Shown here piece after piece: positions 7,704 through 14,378 of a stretch of 24,598 nucleotides of DNA; position 1 is the stretch's first letter; each line of letters starts with the position of its first letter. Where the stretch lies: positions 1-24,598 of the forward strand of contig JANQRM010000137.1 of the NCBI GenBank assembly GCA_028284565.1, read 5' to 3'. The position numbers and the translations under genes were made by a program. The DNA is from Anaerolineae bacterium (GTDB taxonomy: Bacteria; Chloroflexota; Anaerolineae; Aggregatilineales; Phototrophicaceae). A model generated the notes under the pieces. It was given only the letters and a program-made list of their open reading frames with translations, made no database searches and was not told the DNA's origin.

Positions 7704-8477
7704 ATGTCGGAGACGTTTACGCTTTGCGCCGCTACAGACCTCGAATCACCCTATGCAATCGCCTTTGACGATGCGGTAACGTTGCTGGAACAAGGACGTG
7801 TCGAAGAAGAAATCGGCTTGATGCGTTACGGGTCAAACTACACCTTCCTTGTCTCGGTTCAATACAAGGACACGAAACTCCTTGCTATCTATAAACCTCG
7901 ACAGGGTGAACGTCCCTTATGGGACTTCCCTGATGGTACGCTCTGTCAGCGTGAAGTGGCGACCTATGTTACAGCCGAAGCCTTGGGTTGGCGTAATGTC
8001 CCGCCGACGGTGTTGCGAGAGGGTCCGCGTGGGATTGGCTCCGTGCAATTGTTTATTGACCATGACCCGCAACTGCATTACTTCACATTTGATGAAGCTG
8101 TTTTACCGCAGATTGAAACGCTCGCCTTGCTCGATTCGATTGTTAATAACGCTGATCGTAAAGGTGGGCATTGTTTGCTGGATGCGAAGGGACGATTGTG
8201 GGGGAGTGACCACGGCATGACCTTCAACACGCATCATAAACTGCGTACTGTGATTTGGGATTTTTCAGGAAAGTCAATTCCGGAACATCTATCCAAAGAC
8301 CTCAGTAAGTTTTGCACAATCCTCGAAGATGAAACACACCCTGCTCACTGTGCATTGAATGAATTGCTCTATCCGATGGAGGTGAAAGCCCTCAAACGTC
8401 GGGTGGAGCGATTAATTGCGACTCAAACCTTTCCGCGCCCCGGTCCGGGTCCTAATCGTCCGTGGCCACAGGTATAG
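7704..8477 (+). CDS. SCO1664 family protein, PI3K/PI4K-like kinase fold
   Basis: 257 residues. It matches the SCO1664 family (TIGR03843) through YKPRQGERPLWDFPDGTL (about 63-80), EALGWRNVPPTVLREGP, DSIVNNADRKGGH (about 145-157) and SDHGMTFNTHHKLRTVIW. The N-x-x-D-R-K...H and the later D-H-G resemble the catalytic and metal-binding loops of PI4K type II and HipA-like kinases, and the YKP lysine would bind ATP. Enzyme activity is inference; the family has no established function as far as I know. The C-terminus is a proline-rich tail (FPRPGPGPNRPWPQV). It is the last gene of the trio. In several actinobacteria this trio sits next to mshC (mycothiol synthesis), which is absent here. Confidence 0.88.
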   Translation: MSETFTLCAATDLESPYAIAFDDAVTLLEQGRVEEEIGLMRYGSNYTFLVSVQYKDTKLLAIYKPRQGERPLWDFPDGTLCQREVATYVTAEALGWRNVPPTVLREGPRGIGSVQLFIDHDPQLHYFTFDEAVLPQIETLALLDSIVNNADRKGGHCLLDAKGRLWGSDHGMTFNTHHKLRTVIWDFSGKSIPEHLSKDLSKFCTILEDETHPAHCALNELLYPMEVKALKRRVERLIATQTFPRPGPGPNRPWPQV

Positions 8478-8525
8478 GGCGTACTGTAATTCGTTAGCTT
8501 GGGAGCAAGTTTGATCAATTGTGGT

Positions 8526-8549
8526 AACCGCATTGTGGTTCTTATTTTT
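8526..8549 (+). terminator. Possible rho-independent terminator after the SCO1664 gene
   Basis: The stem AACCGC/GTGGTT (6 bp with one G-U pair) has a 3-base loop and is followed by CTTATTTTT. It lies about 50 bases after the stop codon. The stem is short, so it is only moderately supported. Confidence 0.35.
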
Positions 8550-8590
8550 GGGAATTTTCCTATTGAGATTGTACTCAAGTACTTCGTGTG

Positions 8591-8616
8591 AAAGCTAAGA
8601 CGCCGCTCTTAGTTTT
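8591..8616. terminator. Possible bidirectional terminator between convergent operons
   Basis: AAAGCTAAGA pairs with TCTTAGTTTT across a CGCCGC loop, giving a 10-bp stem with one G-U pair and a T-rich 3' side in both directions. It lies between the convergent ends of the SCO1664 operon (8477) and the tsaE-rimI operon (8699), which is where a shared terminator is expected. Apart from this and the hairpin at 8526, I see nothing in 8478-8698. Confidence 0.45.
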
Positions 8617-8698
8617 CTGAGTGTTCGTAGCCTACGGCAAATTCTTAGGGTTCGTAACTCGACCAGAATTTATCTGGTGAGGATAGGTACTAACTTTT

Positions 8699-9295
8699 TC
8701 AACAGCCTGCATTATGGTTGTTTAAATGAGAGGTTGTATCCCAACGCATTAACAGTAGCCCTGTGAGGATTCCAAAGGTGAGGGGTCCGAGTGAGCAGAG
8801 AATAGGAATGCTAAAGGGTGTAAAAAGAGATAAGGGCGCGCAGAGACATCCAGCTAGTACATTGATGAGTATCCAGATTCCATAGGGTGCGTCGGATTCT
8901 GAGGAGATGACCCATGCTTGTGAGCTACCCAGACACAAGCCTGCAATCGCCCCTGCCAGTAATAAGGGTAGATTTGTGCCGGAGACGGTGAATAAGATTA
9001 AGAAGAGAATGCCGAGTAGTCCATTGAGCAGAATCGCTATCAAACTTCCCAGCGCGCTCATGCCAATCCAACGACGTGGAGTCAGTTGCGATTTGAGATA
9101 GATTGCGGATTGGGCTATCCCGACAATCCCACCGACGACTAATCCTCCCAGTAAAATCCCGATAAAACCGAATACCTTTATCAAGAGTGCGAGAGTGTAG
9201 AGTCCGAGTGTCCAGCCTAGCATATTCGCCAATGTCCAGCGTAGGATAAAGGCTAGACGGGGATAGTCCTCGAAGAACTCAGCTAGGGCAGTCAT
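8699..9295 (-). CDS. Six-helix integral membrane protein of unknown function
   Basis: 198 residues, strongly hydrophobic and glycine-rich. Predicted membrane helices lie at about 16-40, 43-67, 77-102, 108-130, 138-158 and 163-183. The last two short ends (about 12 residues N-terminal and 14 C-terminal) are polar. No catalytic or transport motif is visible, and I do not recognise the family. Its ATG overlaps the rimI stop in an ATGA arrangement (9292-9295), so translation is coupled and it belongs to the tsaE-tsaB-rimI operon. This may be simple read-through, not a link to tRNA modification. Confidence 0.75.
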   Translation of the reverse strand: MTALAEFFEDYPRLAFILRWTLANMLGWTLGLYTLALLIKVFGFIGILLGGLVVGGIVGIAQSAIYLKSQLTPRRWIGMSALGSLIAILLNGLLGILFLILFTVSGTNLPLLLAGAIAGLCLGSSQAWVISSESDAPYGIWILINVLAGCLCAPLSLFTPFSIPILCSLGPLTFGILTGLLLMRWDTTSHLNNHNAGC

Positions 9296-9924
9296 CGGTT
9301 GGTGCGGGGATGGGGAGATTGGGTGTAGTAATCGTCGAAGTTGTGGCGTTGTTTGAGTGTGAGATAGCTGGATTCAATATGAGTGACGGTCTCGAAGTCG
9401 AAATCGACTCGCATTTCATAGGCATCTTCATTGGTTGCACGGTAGTAGTTGCGCTTGAGACCGACTTCCCGAAAGCCATATTTTTGGTAGAGAGATTGTG
9501 CCACCGTATTACCCACCGCGACTTCTAAGACGAGGTAGCTTGCATTCAACGCAATGGAGCGTCGCATCATGCCGACGACTAATATGTCGCCATAGCCTGA
9601 GCCTCGATAATCTTCATGCACGGCGATGGTGCTGATGTGGGCTTCATCCTCAATTTTCCATAAACCACCATAGCCCAAAACAGCCGTTGGCGTTGAGAGG
9701 TTAAAGCGGTCTCGGAGTTGTTCCAACATGCCTCGAATGCCTTCTGAGTAAGTGGGGCTTGGCATGAGGTCGGGATTTTCGAGGACGGTCATATGACTGA
9801 CGAGGGACTCGTGTATTTCAAATTCGTAGGATGTGCGGGGCCAAGGTGCATCGAAGGAATCATTGTCGATGGCGACGACGGTATCTAGGTCACGCGGTTG
9901 CATATAACGAAGAATAAGGGACAT
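9292..9924 (-). CDS. rimI: GNAT N-acetyltransferase, RimI-like
   Basis: 210 residues. A GNAT domain is clear: LRYMQPRDLDTVVAID at the start, F-D-A-P-W in strand 2, the acetyl-CoA pyrophosphate loop RGSGYGD within ISTIAVHEDYRGSGYGD, and the C-terminal VAQSLYQKYGFREVGLKRNYY. RimI acetylates the N-terminus of ribosomal protein S18 in E. coli, and linkage of rimI to tsaB is common, which supports the name. Two departures are visible: about 30 extra residues between strands 3 and 4 (PSPTYSEGIRGMLEQLRDRF region), and a ~25-residue C-terminal extension. It starts 4 bases after the tsaB stop and overlaps the following membrane gene. The true acceptor protein is not shown by the sequence. Confidence 0.88.
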   Translation of the reverse strand: MSLILRYMQPRDLDTVVAIDNDSFDAPWPRTSYEFEIHESLVSHMTVLENPDLMPSPTYSEGIRGMLEQLRDRFNLSTPTAVLGYGGLWKIEDEAHISTIAVHEDYRGSGYGDILVVGMMRRSIALNASYLVLEVAVGNTVAQSLYQKYGFREVGLKRNYYRATNEDAYEMRVDFDFETVTHIESSYLTLKQRHNFDDYYTQSPHPRTNR

Positions 9925-9928
9925 CAGC

Positions 9929-10606
9929 TTAACCCGGTGCTTTCATGTAGACGGGTAAGACAGATGCGGGAGCAAAGTCGGACTCATCTCCTGCTTGCAA
10001 GCGTCGCCATGCTTCTTCTGCAAGGAATCCGGCTCGCCGTAGACGATGGGCAGTGGGGATGATGGTGATAGGCAGGTCTTGGGCTTCGTCTGATTGCAGT
10101 GCCTCCCAACCGACTTCGTTGATTTCTCCTGTGAGATATGTGCGGTCTTCAATGGCTTCGAGAAGTTCCTTCCACGATAGTAAGACTGGGTCGTTGTGTG
10201 CTTGCCAACGTCCTTTTTTCCCACGAAAGGTTTGGGCGATGATACGTCCGCGCCCTGCTTGAACCAATGCAATAAGTTCGTAGCCTGCACTGTAGAAGGG
10301 TTGGGCAAGCGCGAGTGTTTCCAGTGTCGTGACACCAATCAAGGGAATATCACGTACAGAGGCGATTCCTTTGGCAAAGGCGACACCAATGCGTAAACCT
10401 GTATAGGAGCCGGGACCAATCGACACACCGACTGCTTCTAAATCAGATAGGGTCACTTTTGATGTTTCGAGCAATTGTTGAAGGGTGGGTGCGAGTAAGG
10501 CGCTTTGTTGGCGGTCTCCGTCGATAGAGTATTCCGCGAGAATTGCCGACTGGTGATAGAGGGCAAGGCTGAGAATACGGGTGGCGGTGTCAATAGCTAG
10601 GAGCAT
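9929..10606 (-). CDS. tsaB: tRNA threonylcarbamoyladenosine biosynthesis protein TsaB
   Basis: 225 residues of the ASKHA fold. It begins LLAIDTATRILSLAL and has VGVSIGPGSYTGLRIGVAFAKGIA (about 60-82), the TsaB signature. TsaB scaffolds TsaD and TsaE in making t6A37 of ANN-decoding tRNAs in the cytoplasm. The metal-binding residues that define TsaD are absent, as expected. The length is normal for TsaB. No Shine-Dalgarno sequence precedes ATG 10606, and a palindromic repeat lies 34-61 bases upstream, between tsaE and tsaB. Operon order on the minus strand is tsaE, tsaB, rimI, membrane protein; tsaD and tsaC are not in the window. Confidence 0.93.
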   Translation of the reverse strand: MLLAIDTATRILSLALYHQSAILAEYSIDGDRQQSALLAPTLQQLLETSKVTLSDLEAVGVSIGPGSYTGLRIGVAFAKGIASVRDIPLIGVTTLETLALAQPFYSAGYELIALVQAGRGRIIAQTFRGKKGRWQAHNDPVLLSWKELLEAIEDRTYLTGEINEVGWEALQSDEAQDLPITIIPTAHRLRRAGFLAEEAWRRLQAGDESDFAPASVLPVYMKAPG

Positions 10607-10639
10607 GGGATAAATGGAGGATAGTACTGATTGATACTT

Positions 10640-10667
10640 GTAGGGGCGTACAGCTGTACGCCCTTAC
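10640..10667. repeat. Dispersed palindromic repeat, copy 2
   Basis: A perfect 20-bp palindrome (10644-10663; half-site GGGCGTACAG) flanked by GTAG and TTAC, which extend it to about 14 bp per arm with one G-T mismatch. Apart from the 3-4 central bases it is identical to the element at 2146-2172 in the opposite orientation. It sits in the 105-base gap between tsaE and tsaB, inside the presumed operon. A REP-like or very small mobile palindrome is the likeliest reading. Confidence 0.8.
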
Positions 10668-10711
10668 ACATTTGCATTATTTGTAGAAATTGGTTGGTTA
10701 TTATCATCATG

Positions 10712-11227
10712 TCACCCCTGCCCAAAGATGACATCACGGAACTGGGTGATGAGGTGTTCATAGCGTTTCCCGGCGGCTTCAAAAGCGAGTCGACGGCGGG
10801 TGGGTTCAGGTACCATGAAATCAATCCACAAATGATGGGGGGGCAACGCGGATTCGATGTTTTCTGCCCATTCGATAAGCAGAATACCATTGCTTTCGAG
10901 CATATCGTCCCAGCTGATGCCATCCGTCTCGGATTCGTGCGTCAGGCGATAACAATCGAGATGATAGAGTAAGGTATTATCCTGTGGATGCCGATGCTCA
11001 TGAACAAGATTATAAGTTGGACTTGTTAGACGAGACTGCGCGCCCCAGCCTTGTCCGATACCTGCTGAGAAGACGGTTTTGCCTGCACCCATATCTCCCG
11101 ATAAGCAGAGAATATCACCTGCTTGTAGGAGTTGCCCCAAGCGTATGCCTAAGCGTTCTGTTTGTTCAGGGCTGTGGCTAGAGATGTCGAGTTCGCCGTC
11201 GCGTATGATTGGCACAAAAGACCTCAT
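10712..11227 (-). CDS. tsaE: tRNA threonylcarbamoyladenosine biosynthesis ATPase TsaE
   Basis: 171 residues. Walker A GDMGAGKT (44-51; most members have GDLGAGKT), the switch segment LTSPTYNLVHEH, HLDCYRL, and LLIEWAENI in the Walker B position together identify TsaE (YjeE). It is the ATPase that drives turnover of the TsaBD complex during t6A synthesis. The C-terminal ~25 residues (GKRYEHLITQF) are the usual alpha-beta end. It is the first gene of the operon that continues with tsaB after a 105-base gap holding a palindromic repeat. A TATAAT lies at 11248-11253 on this strand, 21 bases before the ATG, giving a very short leader. It is divergent from the LuxR-type gene. Confidence 0.93.
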   Translation of the reverse strand: MRSFVPIIRDGELDISSHSPEQTERLGIRLGQLLQAGDILCLSGDMGAGKTVFSAGIGQGWGAQSRLTSPTYNLVHEHRHPQDNTLLYHLDCYRLTHESETDGISWDDMLESNGILLIEWAENIESALPPHHLWIDFMVPEPTRRRLAFEAAGKRYEHLITQFRDVIFGQG

Positions 11228-11247
11228 GAGATGCTATCCAGCCTCCC

Positions 11248-11253
11248 ATTATA
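11248..11253 (-). promoter_or_regulatory. Candidate -10 element of the tsaE operon
   Basis: A perfect TATAAT on the minus strand, about 21 bases upstream of the tsaE ATG. No good -35 is found at 16-18 bases. The implied leader is about 14 bases, with GGA as the only ribosome-binding signal left in the transcript. Confidence 0.3.
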
Positions 11254-11347
11254 CACAAAGCGACGACCTTTGCTGAATTCCCAATCATTATCTCAAATTT
11301 GGTGAAACCTGTGCAAATAGACAGGGTATCCCCTATAAATCCTCGTT

Positions 11348-11375
11348 TTGTCAGTGGATTCTCATGTGCTACAGT
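11348..11375 (+). promoter_or_regulatory. Candidate extended -10 promoter of the HisKA_3/LuxR gene
   Basis: TTGTCA (11348-11353) matches five of six -35 bases. After 16 bases comes TACAGT (11370-11375), preceded by TGC, an extended -10 context. Transcription would begin near 11382, about 10 bases before ATG 11392, so the mRNA is nearly leaderless, which fits the lack of a Shine-Dalgarno sequence there. Confidence 0.45.
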
Positions 11376-11391
11376 TTGAGTATCGTCGACG

Positions 11392-12227
11392 ATGAGAATG
11401 CTCAAGATGTCTGATAAGTTCAATCGTGAATTGGAACAGGAACGCCGTCGCTTGGCACAACGTTTGGAGCATGATGTCATTGCTTCGTTGAAACTCATAC
11501 AAGCACAAACACAAGCCTATTCCCAAGCCTTGTCAGGCAATCCTCAAGCGTCGATGGTACTGTCGGTTTTGTCGAGTTTGCTCCAACAAACCATGCAAGT
11601 GCACGTCATCTACAGAGCCATTTACATCCGACGATTTTGGAAACATTAGGCTTGGAGTCGGCTTTAGAAGCCTTAGCCAGTGATGAGAACCGTCTCTATG
11701 GACGACAGATTGCACTCAAGTTAAATCGCTTGCCGAATCGTCTGCCAACGGATATGGAGTTTGTCTTGTTTCGGGCGATACAAGATTTGATCGAACAAGC
11801 GACTAGCCAAGCACATGCCAATCATTTTGAAATTCACTTGCAATCGCATAGTCAACGGGTGGAATTGAGCTATGTTGATAATGGTACATGGGAAGCGACG
11901 AATACACATCTTATCAAGAGCTTGCACCAACGCCTGTTAGACATCGGTGGCGGTATTCGCGCAGATGTTCAAGCGGATACTTCACTACAGATTACTCTGT
12001 TCTATGTCATTCAAGAAATGGCTGTCTTGACCCCGCGTGAACATGAAGTGCTGACGTGGGTGGCACAAGGTTATACCAATAAAGAAGTGGCTGTTCAACT
12101 GCACCTGAGCACACGGACGGTCAGCTTTCATCTCGACAACATTTTTAGCAAACTTGATGTTCATACTCGCACAGAAGCGACTCTGATTGCGCTAAAGCGT
12201 GGTTGGATACAAACCCCGAAATCATAA
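11392..12227 (+). pseudogene. HisKA_3-HATPase-LuxR HTH regulator, split by a one-base frameshift
   Basis: Two overlapping frames make one protein of about 278 residues. Frame one (11392-11649) encodes QERRRLAQRLEHDVIASL, a HisKA_3 dimerisation helix with the phospho-acceptor H27, and the second helix SVLSSLLQQTMQ. It then degenerates and stops. The -1 frame takes over at about 11595 with ARHLQSHLHPTILETLGLESAL, exactly the continuation expected after the second helix, and runs to 12227. It gives a weak HATPase-like region (FVLFRAIQDLIEQA, then VDNGTW and IGGGIRAD; the N-box asparagine is not evident) and a full LuxR HTH, LTPREHEVLTWVAQGYTNKEVA. Restoring one A in the AAA at 11588-11590 would join the frames. 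No receiver domain is present. The break may be a real mutation, a sequencing error or recoding. The start may instead be ATG 11398 or 11407. Confidence 0.75.
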
Positions 12228-12238
12228 GGAGAACAATC

Positions 12239-13303
12239 ATGTCACAAAACACACTCGATTTTGGTCAATTAACCGACTTGATGAGCGACCCACATATCGT
12301 CGATATTGCCATCAATCGTTACGATCAAGTGCAAGTCTGGCATTCAGAAACAGGACGCACTACAGTTGAATCGCCCTTCCAAAATGAGGCAGAATTGCAG
12401 GCACTGGTTCAACAGTTGGCAACACAGGTCAACCGCAAAATCGGTTCTGATAACCCGGTAGTGGAATTACGTCTACCCGATGCATCGCGGATGTTGGCGA
12501 TTATTCCACCGGTTGCCACCTACGGCACAGTTTTGAAAATTGATAAGCATTTTGAGCCGACGATTTCGTTGGATTGGGCAGTTGATATTGATGCGATGTC
12601 TCAGGCGAGTGCCGATTTCCTCAAGGCGGCAATCCAAGTACGCGCGAATATTGCCATTGTGGGCGGTTATCGTTCTGGCAAAACGACGATACTCAATGTG
12701 CTTGCTCAGCAGATTCCTGAAGGCGCGCGCATTATCGCCATTCAACCGACGACCCCGCTTACGCTCTCTCAACCGCATGTGGTTTCGTTGGAGAGTCGTC
12801 CAGCCAACTTAGAAGGCAAAGGCGCGATTACGAATTGCCAATTACTGGGTATCGGCTTGCGTCTCAATCCTGATCGTTTCGTTATTGGCGAATTGGATGG
12901 AAGTGAATTCAGTACCTTAGTCCGAGCCTTAAACTTAGGCGACTCCGCTATTTTCGCTATGGAAGGGATTCATCCGCGTGATGCCCTCAATCGTCTGGAA
13001 TTGATGGCTATTGGCGCGGATTTATCTGCGCCTCTTCTGACAGTACGTGAACAGATGGCGCAGGCACTTGATCTGATTGTGCAGATGCATTTTACAGATG
13101 AAGGTTTGCGTCGGATGGTTGGAATTTATGAGGTCAATGGGTTACAAGGTGATTCGATTGCCTTCACCCCATTGTTTGAGCGTGCGAACTATTCGGCGGA
13201 GAAGTCACTTGCTCCTATGCAGAAAATTCCGTATCTCTATGACCGCATACAGGCGCATGGAATTGAACTTGACACAGCTGTTTTTGATGTCGATGTTTCT
13301 TGA
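12239..13303 (+). CDS. Stand-alone CpaF/TadA-type secretion ATPase homologue with degenerate motifs
   Basis: 354 residues from ATG 12239, chosen for its AAGGAGAA ribosome site; the frame is open to 12203 inside the preceding gene. The N-terminal part matches the CpaF core (FGQLTDLMSDPHIVDIAIN; LRLPDASRMLAIIPPV). Walker A is GGYRSGKTT (142-150), with the lysine kept but Y-R in place of the usual T-G. The Walker B/E segment reads IGELDGSE where CpaF has GEVRGxE, so the arginine is lost. The His-box (N-T-G-H...T-I-H-A) is replaced by NLGDSAIFAMEGIHPRDAL. Canonical CpaF also has ~100 more N-terminal residues. It may therefore bind ATP but hydrolyse poorly. No pilin, TadB/TadC or secretin gene is near. 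It starts 11 bases after the LuxR stop and is followed at 11 bases by a small orphan gene. Confidence 0.85.
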   Translation: MSQNTLDFGQLTDLMSDPHIVDIAINRYDQVQVWHSETGRTTVESPFQNEAELQALVQQLATQVNRKIGSDNPVVELRLPDASRMLAIIPPVATYGTVLKIDKHFEPTISLDWAVDIDAMSQASADFLKAAIQVRANIAIVGGYRSGKTTILNVLAQQIPEGARIIAIQPTTPLTLSQPHVVSLESRPANLEGKGAITNCQLLGIGLRLNPDRFVIGELDGSEFSTLVRALNLGDSAIFAMEGIHPRDALNRLELMAIGADLSAPLLTVREQMAQALDLIVQMHFTDEGLRRMVGIYEVNGLQGDSIAFTPLFERANYSAEKSLAPMQKIPYLYDRIQAHGIELDTAVFDVDVS

Positions 13304-13314
13304 CAAGGAATTAT

Positions 13315-13635
13315 ATGACAGACTGGAAGCGAATTTTGACTTTCTATGAAGTGATGTCCCAGCGCGATGATAAAGTCTTATCTGAGTTTGGAGAAAAGAT
13401 GTACACTCTTGTTTCCGAGATACGGGATACGACTGAGTTTCATCATTTGGTTGCGGGAACAGCGATGTATAGCTTCTATTTATGCGATGAGATTGAAGAC
13501 CCACGGTGTCTGCATATATCGTGGGAAAATCAACAGTATCGATTGTCGTTGAATAACTTCAACGATATTGATTATGAAGCATCAGAAAATGAGGTAGTAT
13601 CCATCATTGCAAATCTTATGAATCTGACTCTCTGA
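13315..13635 (+). CDS. Small acidic orphan protein, unknown function
   Basis: 106 residues from ATG 13315, which has AAGGA five bases upstream; the frame stays open to 13300, overlapping the ATPase stop. No family is recognised. The text suggests an alpha/beta soluble protein: an amphipathic N-terminal helix (WKRILTFYEVMSQRDD), a central hydrophobic stretch (FHHLVAGTAMYSFYLCDEIE), paired strands (LHISWENQQYRLSL) and a C-terminal helix (VVSIIANLMNLTL). There is no signal peptide and a single cysteine. Its tight spacing after the CpaF-like gene suggests that the LuxR protein, ATPase and this protein are co-expressed. Composition matches its neighbours. Confidence 0.7.
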   Translation: MTDWKRILTFYEVMSQRDDKVLSEFGEKMYTLVSEIRDTTEFHHLVAGTAMYSFYLCDEIEDPRCLHISWENQQYRLSLNNFNDIDYEASENEVVSIIANLMNLTL

Positions 13636-13659
13636 CTTCTGTTGTCTGAAATCTGTTAT

Positions 13660-14310
13660 CTAACTGCCGAAGAGCTTCATCATATAGTCCATCGACAAGC
13701 CCTGTGCTTCGAGGTGGACTTTAAGTTTGCGTCGGGCATCGTGGATGAGTTTGTAGAGGGCGTTGCGATTCGTCCCCATGCGTTCTGCGACGACATCCAT
13801 AGGGACACCTTTAATTGCCACAGCGACGAGAGCTTGGTATTGGCGTTCTGTGAGGGCATCTTTGAAGGCATCGTCAATGAGTTGAAGGACATTATCGCGT
13901 TCTGCAAAGGTTTCCGGTGTGGGTTGGCGGGGGGTATTGGCACTAGCTGTACCGGGCAGTAATTCGCCGTCGGCAGTGAGTTCATCAAGGCTAAAATCTT
14001 TATAACGGGCGCGTCGTAAATCACTAATGGCTAGCCGAACTGCAATCTTATTCGCCCATGTCGTAAAACGACTCTCGCCCCGAAAATGTTCGAGGTTGTC
14101 CATAACGCGCAAGGTGGCATCTTGGGCGAGGTCTTCTGCCATCTGGGTGAGGTCTTGGGTTGATACAGAACGTAAATCACTGCGGTCTTGGCTTAGGTAG
14201 AAGTAGATGCTTTTTTGTAGCCGTTGGCGTAAATCGTCGATTGCTTGGGCTTGGTTGGGCGAATCAGGTTGGAGTTCTTCTAACCATTGGTCATTGGTGC
14301 GGTCAGCCAT
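13660..14310 (-). CDS. ECF-like RNA polymerase sigma factor
   Basis: 216 residues. Region 2 covers about 55-105, with the -10-recognition helix RFTTWANKIAVRLAISDLRRAR. Region 4 covers about 150-200, with ALTERQYQALVAVAIKGVPM and the HTH VVAERMGTNRNALYKLIHDARRKL. Regions 1.2 and 3 are missing, as in ECF sigma factors. The N-terminal ~50 residues and the linker (GTASANTPRQPTPET) are longer than in minimal ECF proteins. No anti-sigma gene with a membrane helix is adjacent, so regulation may be transcriptional or by an unlinked partner. The upstream gene on the same strand is an FHA protein, 68 bases away. A TATAAT lies in that gap at 14360-14365, and no ribosome site precedes the ATG. Confidence 0.88.
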   Translation of the reverse strand: MADRTNDQWLEELQPDSPNQAQAIDDLRQRLQKSIYFYLSQDRSDLRSVSTQDLTQMAEDLAQDATLRVMDNLEHFRGESRFTTWANKIAVRLAISDLRRARYKDFSLDELTADGELLPGTASANTPRQPTPETFAERDNVLQLIDDAFKDALTERQYQALVAVAIKGVPMDVVAERMGTNRNALYKLIHDARRKLKVHLEAQGLSMDYMMKLFGS

Positions 14311-14359
14311 AGAGACAATACCGTTTCAGGTCTATTCATCTGCAATGTAATCGCACCCG

Positions 14360-14365
14360 ATTATA
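14360..14365 (-). promoter_or_regulatory. Candidate -10 element before the sigma factor gene
   Basis: A perfect TATAAT on the minus strand, about 50 bases before the sigma factor ATG and after the FHA stop. No convincing -35 is found. If real, the sigma factor can be expressed apart from the FHA gene. Confidence 0.28.
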
Positions 14366-14378
14366 ACGAACAACTGGC

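Noticed and set aside
8477..8488. GGGCGTAC half-site at the end of the SCO1664 gene, like one arm of the palindromic repeat
   Set aside because: Only 8 bases match, there is no second arm, and it begins in the stop codon; chance cannot be excluded.
8640..8698. GGTTCGTAACTC resembling a tRNA T-loop
   Set aside because: It departs from GGTTCRANNCC, and no acceptor stem, D arm or anticodon arm can be drawn around it.
11580..11600. Programmed -1 frameshift signal in the HisKA_3/LuxR gene
   Set aside because: No X-XXY-YYZ heptamer, and no clear stem-loop or internal ribosome-like stimulator was seen at the switch point. The frameshift itself is kept as a finding.
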